A DNA stretch of 64,000 nucleotides, from assembly GCA_963838845.1 (NCBI GenBank), contig CAWISR010000003.1:1505409-1569408 (forward strand). Direction: 5' to 3'. Position 1 is the stretch's first letter; each line of letters opens with the position of its first letter. Origin of the DNA: CAVRXQ01 sp963838845 (GTDB taxonomy: Bacteria > Actinomycetota > Acidimicrobiia > Acidimicrobiales > Bog-793). A program made the translations under genes and the position numbers. The notes beneath the pieces were generated by a model, which was given only the letters and a program-made list of their open reading frames with translations, was not told the DNA's origin and did no database searches. Below are positions 51,365 to 60,796 of the stretch, piece by piece.

Positions 51365-52618
51365 TTAGCAGGGCTTTGGGTTCCAAGCGAGGTGCGCGGT
51401 CTCGTCGACGATCGGCGCGTTGGGAAGGACAGAGAGCCCGGACGGCATGGCGACGTGCACTTCCCGAAGTAGTGATGCGGTCGATGCCGTCGTACCCACG
51501 GTGAGCAAGCGCGCAAGGACGATGTCGTCCGCATGCGGCAAGGGAGCGGCGACGCGTTGGCCGGTGCGCGACTTCGCCGCGACGGTCGGCAGTGTGGTTT
51601 CGGAGAGCTGGGTTCGTGAGAATCCCCGGAAGGTTTCGGCGAGCGACAACAGCTTGGACTCGGAGAGCGCCCTGTCGACTGTGAGGTTCGTGACCACAGC
51701 GGACACGAGGTTGTTCAACTCGACCGGGTCGAAAACGATCCCACCAGTTGACGTCACCGTTGCCGCGAAGACGGTATCTTCTCGGGCGATCGCGCTCGAC
51801 GTCCCCCGAAGGTCAGCGCGCCACGCGCCGTTCGCGAAGTAGTAGAGATGCTCGCTTTCAAAGAGTGCTTCTGCCTGTGAACCAGAGACCAGCTGGCATC
51901 CGCTCCGGTCGATCGACAGTCCGCTGAACGCATCGCGCACCGGGTGGGTGAAATCGAGATGTATTCCGCCGAGCGCGCCAATAACGGAGCCGACACCCGA
52001 GAGCTTGAGCGACAGGTAGTCCGTGATCCGAACGTGGAAGTCCACCGAGATCGTCTGCACGAGGGTCCCCGGTCCGGATTCGAGCGCTTCGGCGATCGGG
52101 CGCGTCACCGTCGCCGACGACCCCACTCGGGTGATCGCGACGTCGGTTTCGTCGGGAATGGCGACGACACGGACGCCGTGATTCTTCGGATCGATCCGGG
52201 CGAGCAGGATCACCTCGGCGAGGTAATTCGTGCCTCTCCGGTCTCTGGACACGGCATCGGACACGGGAGTCGCGCCAACGATCAGCACGTCGAAGGGCGC
52301 GCCCGCGTGGGCTGAGACGAGGCCCGGAACCGCCGTCCGGTCGAGCTCGTGATACCGCCAGAACGCGTAGGCGAAGGTCGCGATTCCGAGGAGGATCACG
52401 ATGACGACCAGCACGATCGTCCCGACCAGTGCACGTCGCGGCCAGCGGCGTAACCCGGCGTGGTAGCGGTGACCCCGTGATCGGCGATCGTGGCCCTCGC
52501 GCCAGGCGTCGGGAGCGGTTGAGGGTGCGGTCGGTCGGCGGCGCCAGGCAAGCCGGCGTTGCCACCAGCGTCTGAACCGCGGGGTGGTTGGCAGGCGTCG
52601 GGGCAGCTCAGCGGGCAT
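51365..52618 (-). CDS. LCP (LytR-CpsA-Psr) family protein
   Basis: A 417-residue protein from the ATG at 52618. An Arg-rich cytoplasmic N-terminus (about 1-60) and one membrane helix (VGTIVLVVIVILLGIATFAY) precede an extracytoplasmic LCP domain: FDVLIVG, then TNYLAEVILLARIDPKNHGV, VVAIP and IGALGGIHLDFTHPV. LCP enzymes attach teichoic-acid-like polymers or arabinogalactan to peptidoglycan. Some typical arginines of the pyrophosphate site seem replaced (GTNYLAEV instead of RSDT-type), so activity is uncertain. TATCCT (52632-52627, minus strand) ends 8 nt before the chosen start; a longer form from 52648 is possible. Confidence 0.8.
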   Translation of the reverse strand: MPAELPRRLPTTPRFRRWWQRRLAWRRRPTAPSTAPDAWREGHDRRSRGHRYHAGLRRWPRRALVGTIVLVVIVILLGIATFAYAFWRYHELDRTAVPGLVSAHAGAPFDVLIVGATPVSDAVSRDRRGTNYLAEVILLARIDPKNHGVRVVAIPDETDVAITRVGSSATVTRPIAEALESGPGTLVQTISVDFHVRITDYLSLKLSGVGSVIGALGGIHLDFTHPVRDAFSGLSIDRSGCQLVSGSQAEALFESEHLYYFANGAWRADLRGTSSAIAREDTVFAATVTSTGGIVFDPVELNNLVSAVVTNLTVDRALSESKLLSLAETFRGFSRTQLSETTLPTVAAKSRTGQRVAAPLPHADDIVLARLLTVGTTASTASLLREVHVAMPSGLSVLPNAPIVDETAHLAWNPKPC

Positions 52619-52642
52619 TTCGCCGAAGGATACTTGTGGGTG

Positions 52643-52665
52643 GAGCACCGCCTTGGGCGGTGCTC
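52643..52665. promoter_or_regulatory. Perfect hairpin or palindromic operator upstream of the LCP gene
   Basis: GAGCACCGCC (52643-52652) and GGCGGTGCTC (52656-52665) are exact complements around a 3-nt loop. The element lies in the 130-bp divergent gap, at about the -35 region of the LCP promoter. It could be a repressor site or stop antisense transcription. Confidence 0.5.
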
Positions 52666-52748
52666 TCGACGCGCATCACATTTCCCTCATATTTTCAGTG
52701 CACGCTGTGCACACCGAGCAGCGAGCATGGCGGCTCTAGGCGATAGGG

Positions 52749-53576
52749 ATGTGGGGGACGAGGGAGTTTTCGGTGGTCGCGCACGTGTCACGTTCCGCGC
52801 GCTTTTTCCTCGCCACCGCGCTCGTCTCGATCTTCCTCGGGGCGCCGATCGCCGCAGCGGCACCGCACCTCCGGCCGATCGGCCAAGGTCTCGGGGATCC
52901 TTCGGCTGATTCCACGGTTCCGCAGATCGCGCCAGGACAAAAAGCCAGCAAGGTCCGCGCCTGGATCGAGTACGCGATTTCCGTTCGCCTCGTCGCGTTG
53001 CGCGGGGCGAACGCTGCGGTGACGACGCGCTCAGCACTTACCGCCAACGATTCATCCCTTTTCGGCCCACAAATCACGGCCGATCGAGCGGGACTCGCCG
53101 CGCTCGCGAAGAGTGTGCGAACTGAATCCACTCTCTCGCAACTACAAGGCGCGATCACCGTCATGATCACCGAGTACCGCGTGTTTAGCGTGGTGGTTCC
53201 CCAGGTTCAGACGGTGATCCACATCGACGGCTACGAAGCGACGATGGCCAGCCTCGAGCGCACCGAAGCGGAGATTTCAGCAGCGGTCTCGACTGCGAGC
53301 GCGCTCGGCGATCCGCACGCGGCGCAGCAGGCCTACGCGGCGCTCGTTCGCGTCGTGCAGTCGGGGATCAGTGCGCTGCTATCGACCCATGCCTCAGTCG
53401 TCAGCCTCACGCCGTCGACGTACCCGCTGGCCGTCCCGACGTTCCAATCAGCACAAGTCACCCTCGCGACGGTTCGCAGCGACATTCAGACGGCCCATGC
53501 CGACATCGAAGAGATCGTGCGGCTATTGCGCAAGCGGCTCGGATCGACGATCTTCACGGTCCCGGGCACGACGTAG
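52749..53576 (+). CDS. Secreted coiled-coil protein of unknown function
   Basis: A 275-residue protein. A signal peptide or anchor lies at about 17-37 (FFLATALVSIFLGAPIAAAA). The mature part is predicted mostly helical and rich in Ala, Ser, Thr and Val, with long heptad-like stretches such as LERTEAEISAAVSTASALG. I recognise no family. It is divergent from the LCP gene and could act at the envelope, but that is only context. It ends 48 bp before the convergent glycosyltransferase. Confidence 0.7.
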   Translation: MWGTREFSVVAHVSRSARFFLATALVSIFLGAPIAAAAPHLRPIGQGLGDPSADSTVPQIAPGQKASKVRAWIEYAISVRLVALRGANAAVTTRSALTANDSSLFGPQITADRAGLAALAKSVRTESTLSQLQGAITVMITEYRVFSVVVPQVQTVIHIDGYEATMASLERTEAEISAAVSTASALGDPHAAQQAYAALVRVVQSGISALLSTHASVVSLTPSTYPLAVPTFQSAQVTLATVRSDIQTAHADIEEIVRLLRKRLGSTIFTVPGTT

Positions 53577-53624
53577 CCCACTGCGGGTAAATAGTTGAAC
53601 ACGAGCAGTCCGACGCTTCTGACG

Positions 53625-54470
53625 CTACCGAATGTCCCGGGCTGGCAGAGAGCGGCGCAGACGCCCAAGACAGGCGGACGCAGCGCCGTGCCAGTGCATC
53701 CGAGATCGGGTCGTTGTGCGCTGGTGCGACCCATCCGATCCGAGGATGATGCGAAGGCGCGCCAGACCGACGATTGATTCGAAGATGCGCCGGGTCACCG
53801 ACGAACGCGGCGGTCGCAGCTCGTGCACCTCTACCGGAAGCTCTTCAACGTTGAGCCCAGCCCGCATCGTTCGGACGATGAGTTCGACGTCAAAGAGGCT
53901 TCCTCGCGAGACGGTTTGATCGACGAAAGGGCGTATCGAGGTGGTGCGAAACAGCTTCATCCCGTGTGGGTCGGAAACTTGGAGTCCGATGAGAACCCGC
54001 GTCGCCCCGGCGAACCCCGCCGTCAGGATCCGACGAAGAAGCGAGCGGCGATCCGAAGCGCCGGGTGCGCGCTTTGATGCGGCGACGACATCTGCGCCGC
54101 CCGAATCGATCCGCTCGAACGCGGCGTCGAAGAACGCGAAGTCGTAGTAGTCGACGTCAAAGGTCGCGACGATGGTCCCGGCGGCGAGGCGCAACCCCTG
54201 CGCGAGGGCTTCGCCGTAGTCCGCGCGTGGCAGCGAAACGACGCGCACCGCCGGTAGTTGCGCCGCGAGGAGACGGCTCAGCCTCAGTGTTCCGTCGTGC
54301 GAGCCGTTCTCGATGACGACGATTTCAAAGTTGCGCCCGCGCTGCTCGAGTCCCGTCACGAGGTTCGTGACCGTCGATCCGATGAGCATTACCTCGTTGT
54401 GCGCGGGGACGACGATAGAAACGTCCGGGTGACGCGTTGCGGATGCGTCCAGTGGCACGGGCTCGCTCAT
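53625..54470 (-). CDS. GT2 family glycosyltransferase
   Basis: A 281-residue GT-A enzyme: VSIVVPAHNEVMLIGSTV at the start, FEIVVIENGSHDGTL, and the metal-binding TFDVDYYDF in place of DxD. Similarity is to the dolichyl/polyprenyl-phosphate mannosyltransferase group, which makes lipid-linked sugars for GT-C enzymes. The start is the ATG at 54470, overlapping the stop of the large membrane protein by 4 nt. This fits a sugar-donor/GT-C pair. Confidence 0.85.
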   Translation of the reverse strand: MSEPVPLDASATRHPDVSIVVPAHNEVMLIGSTVTNLVTGLEQRGRNFEIVVIENGSHDGTLRLSRLLAAQLPAVRVVSLPRADYGEALAQGLRLAAGTIVATFDVDYYDFAFFDAAFERIDSGGADVVAASKRAPGASDRRSLLRRILTAGFAGATRVLIGLQVSDPHGMKLFRTTSIRPFVDQTVSRGSLFDVELIVRTMRAGLNVEELPVEVHELRPPRSSVTRRIFESIVGLARLRIILGSDGSHQRTTTRSRMHWHGAASACLGRLRRSLPARDIR

Positions 54471-56980
54471 CCGTCTTTGTGGGTTCCGAACCACGTCCGC
54501 CAGGGCTCGTCGGGATCGAGACTCTTCTGTCCGCGGCCTTCCGGCGCGAACCGAGGCGATGACGATGGCTCGTCGCCCTCATCAGTAGCGCGACCGTCGC
54601 CGTCGTCGGGACGGTCGTCGTCGAACGGGACGAGCGTGTCGCTTTCTGAGTCCGGCGCACCCCCCGGGTCGGGGGAGGGGGGATTCCCGGAGCGAACGAG
54701 CGCGACCGCTCCGGCGATCCCCAACCCGGAAGCGCCGACCCCGAGCCAATCGATCGTTGTCGACTGGTAGTCCAGCACGACGTGATGCCGGCGCGGAACG
54801 ACGACCATGAGATTCGGCGTCGCCTCATACGGCCCGCTCGCGCCGTGCGCGACCCAGTTGGGAAAGTAGGGCACCTTCACGAGTACCGGCTTATCGAGTG
54901 AGGTCACGTCAAAAGAGAACGTGCTGTCGCCGTAGTGGATGTGCGAGACCGCAGTCGGGCTGATCGAGCGTGCCGCCGTCGGCGCGACGAGTGCTCCGGC
55001 CATGACACGCGGCCAGGTCCTCGGACCGTTCGAGACGATCTCGACTGGCCAGTCGGACTCTTGTTGGTACCAATTGATCGCCGTCGTCCATTGCCATTGC
55101 TGGTAGGTGAGATGCTCGACAACGGGCAGGTACCGGAGCGGTTCGACAAGGGTCGAGTTCCGGATTTCGTAGAGCACCCAGCGGTCGCCGGTGTACGCGG
55201 ACGTCGATGTACTCGACGCGCCGTCGACGACGTTCGCCGATTCCGGCGTCGAGGCGATCTCTTGGAGGAGGGGGTCCTTCGCGGCGGCGGCTTCGACGGT
55301 CGGTGACGAGGCGAGGAAGTACTTAACGCCGGTCAACTGCAAATGGCGGATCCCGTCCGCGACGTCGAGTGATTGGTAGGGGAGGTCAACGACGGGATTC
55401 GAAGCTTGTAGCGAGAGTTCCGCTTGGTCGAGGAAGTGGAAGTGGTTCGTCGTCGACGACTCGTAGTAGAGACCCTCCGCGGAATCGATGCAGCCGTGGG
55501 TCCACATCGGGAACGAAAGCGGAACGAGGGTGGAACCGAACACATTCTGGGTTTTCGGGGAGTACTCGTAGTCAAGGTTTCCGCAACCATGGATCGACGC
55601 GGCGCTCTCCAGCATCGCCACCACCCGCTGGAACTGCGGCCAGCCGGGCTTTGCCTGATAGCCCGAGTAGTTCCAGACGGCCCAACCGTCGACGGGGTTT
55701 GACTTGCCGGCGAAGTCGACAAAGGGCAGCACGCCGAGCCATGCCGCGATGAGACAGATCACCACCGCCGAGCCGAGAATCGGAGTGACGAATTCGTTCG
55801 CCGAGGCGGCGCCGATCAGTCGGAACGCGGTGCGACCGAGCTCGGCGCCGGCGTACGCGGCAAGCAGCGCGGTAGTGAGGAACCAGAACGGCAGCCATCT
55901 CCCGTTGTAGACGAGCCCGTCTGGTAGCCACACGAACGCGGCGACGCTGGCGGCGGCAAGAACCCCGAGCACGATCGCGAGGCGGTGACGGCGGTAGATC
56001 GCGAGCGCGAGCCCGACGACGGCGAGCCATTGGGCGATCTGTTCGGCGTTGCGCGGGAAGAGCTGGTCGTAGACGGCACCGACGCGGTTGTAGTTCATCG
56101 ACGACGAGTAGTGCAGGTAGGCGGCGAACGGCAGGAGCCAGAATGCAGCCAATAACGCCCCCACCGCTCCGACGACGAAGAGGTCGAACAGCGCGCGTCG
56201 CGACGGCCTTGAGATCGCGATCACGAATGCCGCAGCTGCGGCGAACAAGCCCGGCACTATGTGGCAAAGGAGAGTCACCGCGAACAAGATCGCAGCGAGC
56301 CAACGTAGGCGCCCCGTGCGCTGGGCGTAAGCGAATGCGCCGAGAAACAACAGCGCGAAGGTGACGGCAAGGCTGAAGGAGAACTCCCCAGCGAGCATGG
56401 AGGCGAGAGTGCCCCCGTCGATGTTCCACGAGTAGTAGACGGACGAGTGCGGGTACGTCGGAGCAAAGAGGAACAGATACGGGATCGTCGCCGCCGACAT
56501 CAGCGCTGGAACTGGCCGGGAGAAGCCGCTCAACCTGCCAAACGTGTACGCGGCTAGGGGGAGGAAGGTGACGCCGAGGATCGTCGTGACCTTGAACGCG
56601 ACGGCATACGACGTGACGAGGGTCAGCGCACTGGCGATGACTGCGGGGAACGGAAAGTAAAAGACATAAAGCGGGAAGCCCCCGAACCATTCGGGATCCC
56701 AACCCGCCAGCCTCCCCCCTGCGATGAGGTGATGGACGAAGTAATTGACGGCGACGACGTGACCAGCCGTGTCCCCGCCGACGTCCATATTCGGACCGAA
56801 AACGAGATTCAAGTGCAGCTGTGCGAGGACGAACGCCGTGGCGCCGGCGACGACGAGAAGCGTCGCGAGCGACCCCGGTTCGAGCCACCGGGGGCTGTGT
56901 GGGGTCTCCGCGACCGCTTCGTTCTCAGCGAGGTCGTCGAGTCGATGGCGCGCGCGACCAGTCGTCGGGGGGGCGACCAT
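54467..56980 (-). CDS. Large GT-C-like membrane protein (PTPS-related membrane family)
   Basis: An 837-residue protein with about 10-12 membrane helices in the first 430 residues and a long extracytoplasmic part, a last helix at about 740-760 and an acidic disordered cytoplasmic tail. The first loop has GPNMDVGGDTAGH and GWDPEWFGGFPLYVFYFPFP, the hallmark of the 6-pyruvoyl-tetrahydropterin synthase-related membrane family, thought to be GT-C glycosyltransferases. It may use the lipid-linked sugar made by the coupled GT2 enzyme. TAGGAT (56993-56988, minus strand) ends 7 nt before the ATG, so the mRNA is probably leaderless. Confidence 0.82.
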   Translation of the reverse strand: MVAPPTTGRARHRLDDLAENEAVAETPHSPRWLEPGSLATLLVVAGATAFVLAQLHLNLVFGPNMDVGGDTAGHVVAVNYFVHHLIAGGRLAGWDPEWFGGFPLYVFYFPFPAVIASALTLVTSYAVAFKVTTILGVTFLPLAAYTFGRLSGFSRPVPALMSAATIPYLFLFAPTYPHSSVYYSWNIDGGTLASMLAGEFSFSLAVTFALLFLGAFAYAQRTGRLRWLAAILFAVTLLCHIVPGLFAAAAAFVIAISRPSRRALFDLFVVGAVGALLAAFWLLPFAAYLHYSSSMNYNRVGAVYDQLFPRNAEQIAQWLAVVGLALAIYRRHRLAIVLGVLAAASVAAFVWLPDGLVYNGRWLPFWFLTTALLAAYAGAELGRTAFRLIGAASANEFVTPILGSAVVICLIAAWLGVLPFVDFAGKSNPVDGWAVWNYSGYQAKPGWPQFQRVVAMLESAASIHGCGNLDYEYSPKTQNVFGSTLVPLSFPMWTHGCIDSAEGLYYESSTTNHFHFLDQAELSLQASNPVVDLPYQSLDVADGIRHLQLTGVKYFLASSPTVEAAAAKDPLLQEIASTPESANVVDGASSTSTSAYTGDRWVLYEIRNSTLVEPLRYLPVVEHLTYQQWQWTTAINWYQQESDWPVEIVSNGPRTWPRVMAGALVAPTAARSISPTAVSHIHYGDSTFSFDVTSLDKPVLVKVPYFPNWVAHGASGPYEATPNLMVVVPRRHHVVLDYQSTTIDWLGVGASGLGIAGAVALVRSGNPPSPDPGGAPDSESDTLVPFDDDRPDDGDGRATDEGDEPSSSPRFAPEGRGQKSLDPDEPWRTWFGTHKDG

Positions 56981-57065
56981 CAGGGTGATCCTACCGACGA
57001 GTGTTCTCCATTCTCGGTCATGAAATAGCCGATGAGCAGGAACTTGGTGGTATGTTCGCCCTCTT

Positions 57066-57139
57066 GGGCCGTTGGCGCAGTCCGGTAGCGCACTTGCATG
57101 ACACGCAAGGGGTCAGAGGTTCAAGTCCTCTACGGCCCA
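57066..57139 (+). tRNA. tRNA-Val (anticodon GAC)
   Basis: A complete cloverleaf of 74 nt: acceptor GGGCCGT/ACGGCCC, D arm GCGC/GCGC, anticodon stem CTTGC/GCAAG with loop ATGACAC (anticodon GAC, codon GUC), T arm GAGG/CCTC region with TTCAAGT loop, discriminator A. CCA is not encoded. A -10-like TATGTT at 57051-57056 ends 9 nt before the gene. Confidence 0.96.
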
Positions 57140-57333
57140 CCCGAAACCCCAGGTAGACCCGGCAGTACCGCAACGTGAGCGGATCGGCCGAACGCGGAGA
57201 GCCAACGCTGCCAGGCAGTCGACGAGTTGGCTGCTACGAAACGACTGCGAAGCTCAACGAAAAGCGAGCTCTGAATCACACACGCGTAGGGTCGTGACGT
57301 AGCGACCGCCGATCGCATCCACAAGGAGGATCC

Positions 57334-58728
57334 GTGTCCGTTGACACAGGCGCGTACGACAAGGTGTTGGATCTCGCGACTGCGCACGCACGGCAGTGGC
57401 TAGCGACTGTCGGGACTCGCCGCGTCAGCCCAGTGGCCTCGGCCAACGAGATCGCGCTGGCCCTCGGCGGTCCGTTGCCGGATCAGCCGACTCCGCCCGA
57501 ACAGGTGGTCGACCGGCTCGCGCGCGTCGCCGAACCCGGTCTCATGGCGATGGGGTCCGGCCGGTTTTACGGCTGGGTGATAGGCGGCGTCTTACCCGCT
57601 GCGCTCGGCGCCGATTGGCTCGTCAGCGCCTGGGACCAGAACACCGGGTTGCGCTACGCAACCCCGGCGACGGCAGCCGCCGAGGAGGTAGCCGCTGACT
57701 GGCTCCTCGATCTCTTGGGCATTCCGCCGTCGGCCGACGTCGGTTTTGTGACCGGCGGAATGATGGCGAACTTCACTTGCCTGGCGGCGGCGCGGACCGC
57801 GGTGCTCAGCCGCGTCGGATGGGACCTCGATCACGACGGGCTCGCCGCCGCGCCCCGTGTTCACGTGCTCGCCGGCGCAGAGCGCCACGAAACCATCGAC
57901 ATGGCACTTCGTTACCTTGGCCTCGGCGCGCCGGAACTCATCGAAACAGACGACCAGGGCCGCCTATCGCCGGACGCGCTCGCGGCGTCGCTCGCGCGCA
58001 TCGACCCCGAGAGCCCGACCATCGTCTGTTTGCAGGCGGGAAACGTGCATTCGGGTGCCTTCGATCCGATCGCGCCGGCGACCGAACTCGCCCACTCGCG
58101 TGGTGCCTGGGTGCACGTCGATGGCGCATTCGGGCTCTGGGCGGCGGCGTCTCCGAAACTACGCCACCTCGTCTCGGGCCTCGGCGAGGTCGACTCGTGT
58201 TCGACCGACGCGCACAAGACGCTGAATGTCCCCTACGACAGCGGCGTCGCCATCGTCAGAGATCCCACGCCGTTGCGCACGATCATGGGCGTCCACGGGA
58301 GCTACCTCGTCACGGAAGCGAGCGGACCGGGTGATCCGATGGCAAAGGTGCCCGAGTACTCTCGCCGAGCGCGCGGCGTGCCCGTTTGGGCAGCATTGCG
58401 ATCACTCGGCCGAACGGGCGTCGCGTCGCTCGTCGAAGGGATGGTCGCCCACGCGCGGGCGATCGCGGACGGTGTGGGGCAGATGAGAGGCGTCTCCGTG
58501 GTCAACGACGTCGTCTACACCCAGGTGTGCATCGCTTTCGGCGACGACGACACGACCCGCGTCGTCACACAGAGGCTGATCGCGGACGGCCGGGTGTGGA
58601 TGTCAGGGTCGAAGTGGCGGGGTCGCGACGTGTTGCGTGTCTCGGTCAGCAACTGGTCGACGAACGCGGACGACGTCGCGCAGTCGATCGAGGCGGTTCG
58701 CGCTGCCTTGAAGGATGCCCGATCCTGA
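57334..58728 (+). CDS. Pyridoxal-dependent decarboxylase family protein
   Basis: A 464-residue fold-type I PLP enzyme of the group II amino-acid decarboxylase family. The PLP-lysine lies in STDAHKTLNVPYDSG (Lys about 295), with HVDGAFGLWAAAS upstream providing the Asp that contacts the PLP ring nitrogen, and GFVTGGMMANFTCLAAAR the phosphate loop. The substrate (aromatic amino acids, glutamate, aspartate or diaminobutyrate) cannot be read. A strong SD, AAGGAGG, is placed 6 nt before the GTG start. It is monocistronic. Confidence 0.9.
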   Translation: MSVDTGAYDKVLDLATAHARQWLATVGTRRVSPVASANEIALALGGPLPDQPTPPEQVVDRLARVAEPGLMAMGSGRFYGWVIGGVLPAALGADWLVSAWDQNTGLRYATPATAAAEEVAADWLLDLLGIPPSADVGFVTGGMMANFTCLAAARTAVLSRVGWDLDHDGLAAAPRVHVLAGAERHETIDMALRYLGLGAPELIETDDQGRLSPDALAASLARIDPESPTIVCLQAGNVHSGAFDPIAPATELAHSRGAWVHVDGAFGLWAAASPKLRHLVSGLGEVDSCSTDAHKTLNVPYDSGVAIVRDPTPLRTIMGVHGSYLVTEASGPGDPMAKVPEYSRRARGVPVWAALRSLGRTGVASLVEGMVAHARAIADGVGQMRGVSVVNDVVYTQVCIAFGDDDTTRVVTQRLIADGRVWMSGSKWRGRDVLRVSVSNWSTNADDVAQSIEAVRAALKDARS

Positions 58729-59111
58729 CAAACCGGGGAATGCCCGCATCGCAGCCGCGTCGGAGTTGTGAATTCGAGCAACGAAGTTTGGCTTCGTGCC
58801 GAAAGTGTCGTCGTCACCGTGCCATCTGCGGTGCCCGATCCCCTGACCTCCTCGCGCGTTTGCAAACGCACACCGTCGGGCTCAGAAGAATGTCTCCGAG
58901 CCGGCGGTTGGGGGCACTTCGATCACCGCTCCCCATCGCGCATTATGGGGCGGGGTATCAATTCCAGAATCGTCGATACGGGCGGCGACCCACCCAAGAT
59001 TTCGCGGCGTTCGGAGCGTGCATTCTGGCGTTGATCAGTTTGGAGTTTCCCGCGACCGCGACGACGTGCGGCCCTCGCGATCCTATCGGCGCCCATCGCG
59101 AGCATTGCCGG
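58729..59111. other. Gap with no gene recognised
   Basis: These 383 bases contain open frames on both strands, but none has a start with an SD or resembles a family. Together with the remnants further right, this may be decayed DNA. Confidence 0.4.
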
Positions 59112-59771
59112 TCATGGACTGTTGCGGCGTTGCTCTCGTTCCCGTAACGCTCGCAGGGACCGTCGCGTTCTGTCGGTGGACTTGTCGAGTCGTGTTTCCT
59201 GACGTCTGAGGGTGGCCAGGCGCCTTTGGGATTGCTGGACGCGACGTGAGTCGATGGGACGACCGGAAGAGGCGTCTGCTTCCATCGAGCGGACTTCGGC
59301 GCCCAGCTCGCCGATCCTGCGATCTCGTCGTTCGGCGAGTTGATCCAATTCTTCTTCGAAGGGGGTCGGCTCGCGATCCTCTACTGCAATTGCCCAGAGC
59401 AGGGTGACAGTTGGAAGCGCGATGACACCCAGCAGGACGAGGTCCTGAGCTGCCTGACTGACTGTTCGGCGGTCCAATGCAACGAGCCCTGCCACCTCCG
59501 CCGCCCACCCCAGCACGGTGACAACAGGTAAGAGTGCAGTCAGGAGGAGCAATAACCCCCTGAAGATCCAGTGCATCCGCTCCCGGAACGACTCAAAGCG
59601 TCGGAGCTTCCTGTACCGGTAGAGCGCGACCATGCGCTCCATGACTGGCGAGCGCGCCGCGCGTAACTCGACCGCCAGCGTGATGAAGAAGATGGGTATC
59701 ACCGTCACCGACGCCGTGTAGAAGGCGCTGTTGAACGCTCGCTGCGCCGCAACCAAGAACGGTCCGAGCAT
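59112..59771 (-). CDS. Membrane protein with C-terminal coiled coil, unknown function
   Basis: A 219-residue protein. Three hydrophobic segments (about 10-33, 67-92, 108-127) form a membrane domain with a basic loop. The rest (about 133-219) is a highly charged helix ending RRSLRALREREQRRNS. No family is recognised. It lies 3 nt after the HspR-like gene and is probably cotranscribed, so a role in envelope or heat stress is plausible but inferred. Confidence 0.65.
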   Translation of the reverse strand: MLGPFLVAAQRAFNSAFYTASVTVIPIFFITLAVELRAARSPVMERMVALYRYRKLRRFESFRERMHWIFRGLLLLLTALLPVVTVLGWAAEVAGLVALDRRTVSQAAQDLVLLGVIALPTVTLLWAIAVEDREPTPFEEELDQLAERRDRRIGELGAEVRSMEADASSGRPIDSRRVQQSQRRLATLRRQETRLDKSTDRTRRSLRALREREQRRNSP

Positions 59772-59774
59772 CGC

Positions 59775-60053
59775 TTATCGCTCGCCGGCCAGCTTGTCCT
59801 CGAGCTCGATGATTCGACGGATCCCGATCATCGGTATTCCCTCCCCAGCAAGGAGGACAGCGCGAGCAAGGCGAGCGATGTCGTCTCGCGAGTAACGGCG
59901 CTGACGACCAGTGCTGCGGTGCGGGGTGATCAAGCCCTCGGCGTCGTAGCGACGGACAATCTGGACGTCGATGCCGAGCAGATCGGCCACGACCCCGACG
60001 GTGAACAGTGCGTGCGCCGGGTCGTCGAGCATCTCCTGCCAGTCGCGATTCAC
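59775..60053 (-). CDS. MerR-family regulator, HspR-like
   Basis: A 92-residue protein: an N-terminal strand (ALFTVGVVADLLGIDVQIVR), the MerR winged helix (RYDAEGLITPHRSTGRQRRY with SRDDIARLARA) and a short dimer helix IIELEDKLAG. This single-domain form without an effector domain is that of HspR, the heat-shock repressor of actinobacteria. hsp20 and doxX lie just upstream. The GTG at 60053 is chosen because TAAACT ends 6 nt before it; a GTG at 60059 is also in frame. Confidence 0.82.
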   Translation of the reverse strand: MNRDWQEMLDDPAHALFTVGVVADLLGIDVQIVRRYDAEGLITPHRSTGRQRRYSRDDIARLARAVLLAGEGIPMIGIRRIIELEDKLAGER

Positions 60054-60058
60054 AATCA

Positions 60059-60093
60059 CAGTTTACTGGTAGCCAAGACAACAGGTTTACTGT
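60059..60093 (-). promoter_or_regulatory. hspR-like promoter with repeated AGTAAAC
   Basis: The + strand shows CAGTTTACTG (60059-60068) and ACAGGTTTACTGT (60081-60093), two small palindromic sites with GTTTACT cores 24 bp apart. On the coding strand TAAACT (60065-60060) serves as a -10 box, 6 nt from the GTG. GTTTACT occurs again at 61253-61259 before hsp20, so it may be an operator. Confidence 0.4.
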
Positions 60094-60203
60094 CCCGGGG
60101 GAAAAGCATTGCTCTTCACCTCGGAGGCAGTTCCGCGCAGAGAGACGCGACAGGACCCCCACGGCGCTGGGTCGCGGGGGTCGTGCTTCTCGTGCAATCT
60201 CGG

Positions 60204-60740
60204 TCAAGCGGCGATGCGCTCGCCGAGGTGTTGGCCCGCCCGTTGATGCGTCTCACGGCGGGTGAGCCTCGAGAGACCGGCGAGTCCGGCCGCGATCACG
60301 CCGACGCCGACGGCCGCCACGAACCACCTCCAGCCGGAGAGGTTCCAGCCAAGTACGTGGTCGATCGAGTACCGCCCGGGTCCGCTCAACGCGATCGCCG
60401 CCGCGCTGACAGCGAGCACCAGCGGGTACTCGAATCCTCCGCTTTGGGCGAAGAAGCCGTGACGGAGATGGACACAGCAGATCGCCGCCAGCATCACGCC
60501 GACGATGCCCGCCACGCCGATCGGGGTGAGGAGCCCCATAGCGAACAGCAGTCCTCCTCCGAGCTCGGCCAGTCCGGCCAGGACGGCGAAACGGCGACCA
60601 GGCCGAAAGCCCATCTGCTCGAAGGCTTCGCCAGTGCCAGCGACCCCGTGGCCCCCAAAGCGGCGGGTCAGCTTCTGGACACCGTGCGCCGCGAGTGTGA
60701 ACCCGATGACGAGGCGGATGAGCAACAGTCCGACAGCCAT
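60204..60740 (-). CDS. DoxX family membrane protein
   Basis: A 178-residue protein with four hydrophobic helices. The DoxX pattern is visible: LLIRLVIGFTLAAHGVQKL, then FEQMGFRPGRRFAVLAGLAE and LLTPIGVAGIVGVMLAAI. DoxX proteins are membrane proteins tied to thiol stress, in mycobacteria with SodA and SseA; the mechanism is unclear. A very strong SD (AAGGAGGTG) lies 7 nt before the ATG at 60740. It is close to hsp20. Confidence 0.88.
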   Translation of the reverse strand: MAVGLLLIRLVIGFTLAAHGVQKLTRRFGGHGVAGTGEAFEQMGFRPGRRFAVLAGLAELGGGLLFAMGLLTPIGVAGIVGVMLAAICCVHLRHGFFAQSGGFEYPLVLAVSAAAIALSGPGRYSIDHVLGWNLSGWRWFVAAVGVGVIAAGLAGLSRLTRRETHQRAGQHLGERIAA

Positions 60741-60796
60741 CTCAAATCACCTCCTTCCTGCGCGATGAGATGTGAGCTTGCCAATCGACGTTCGGA

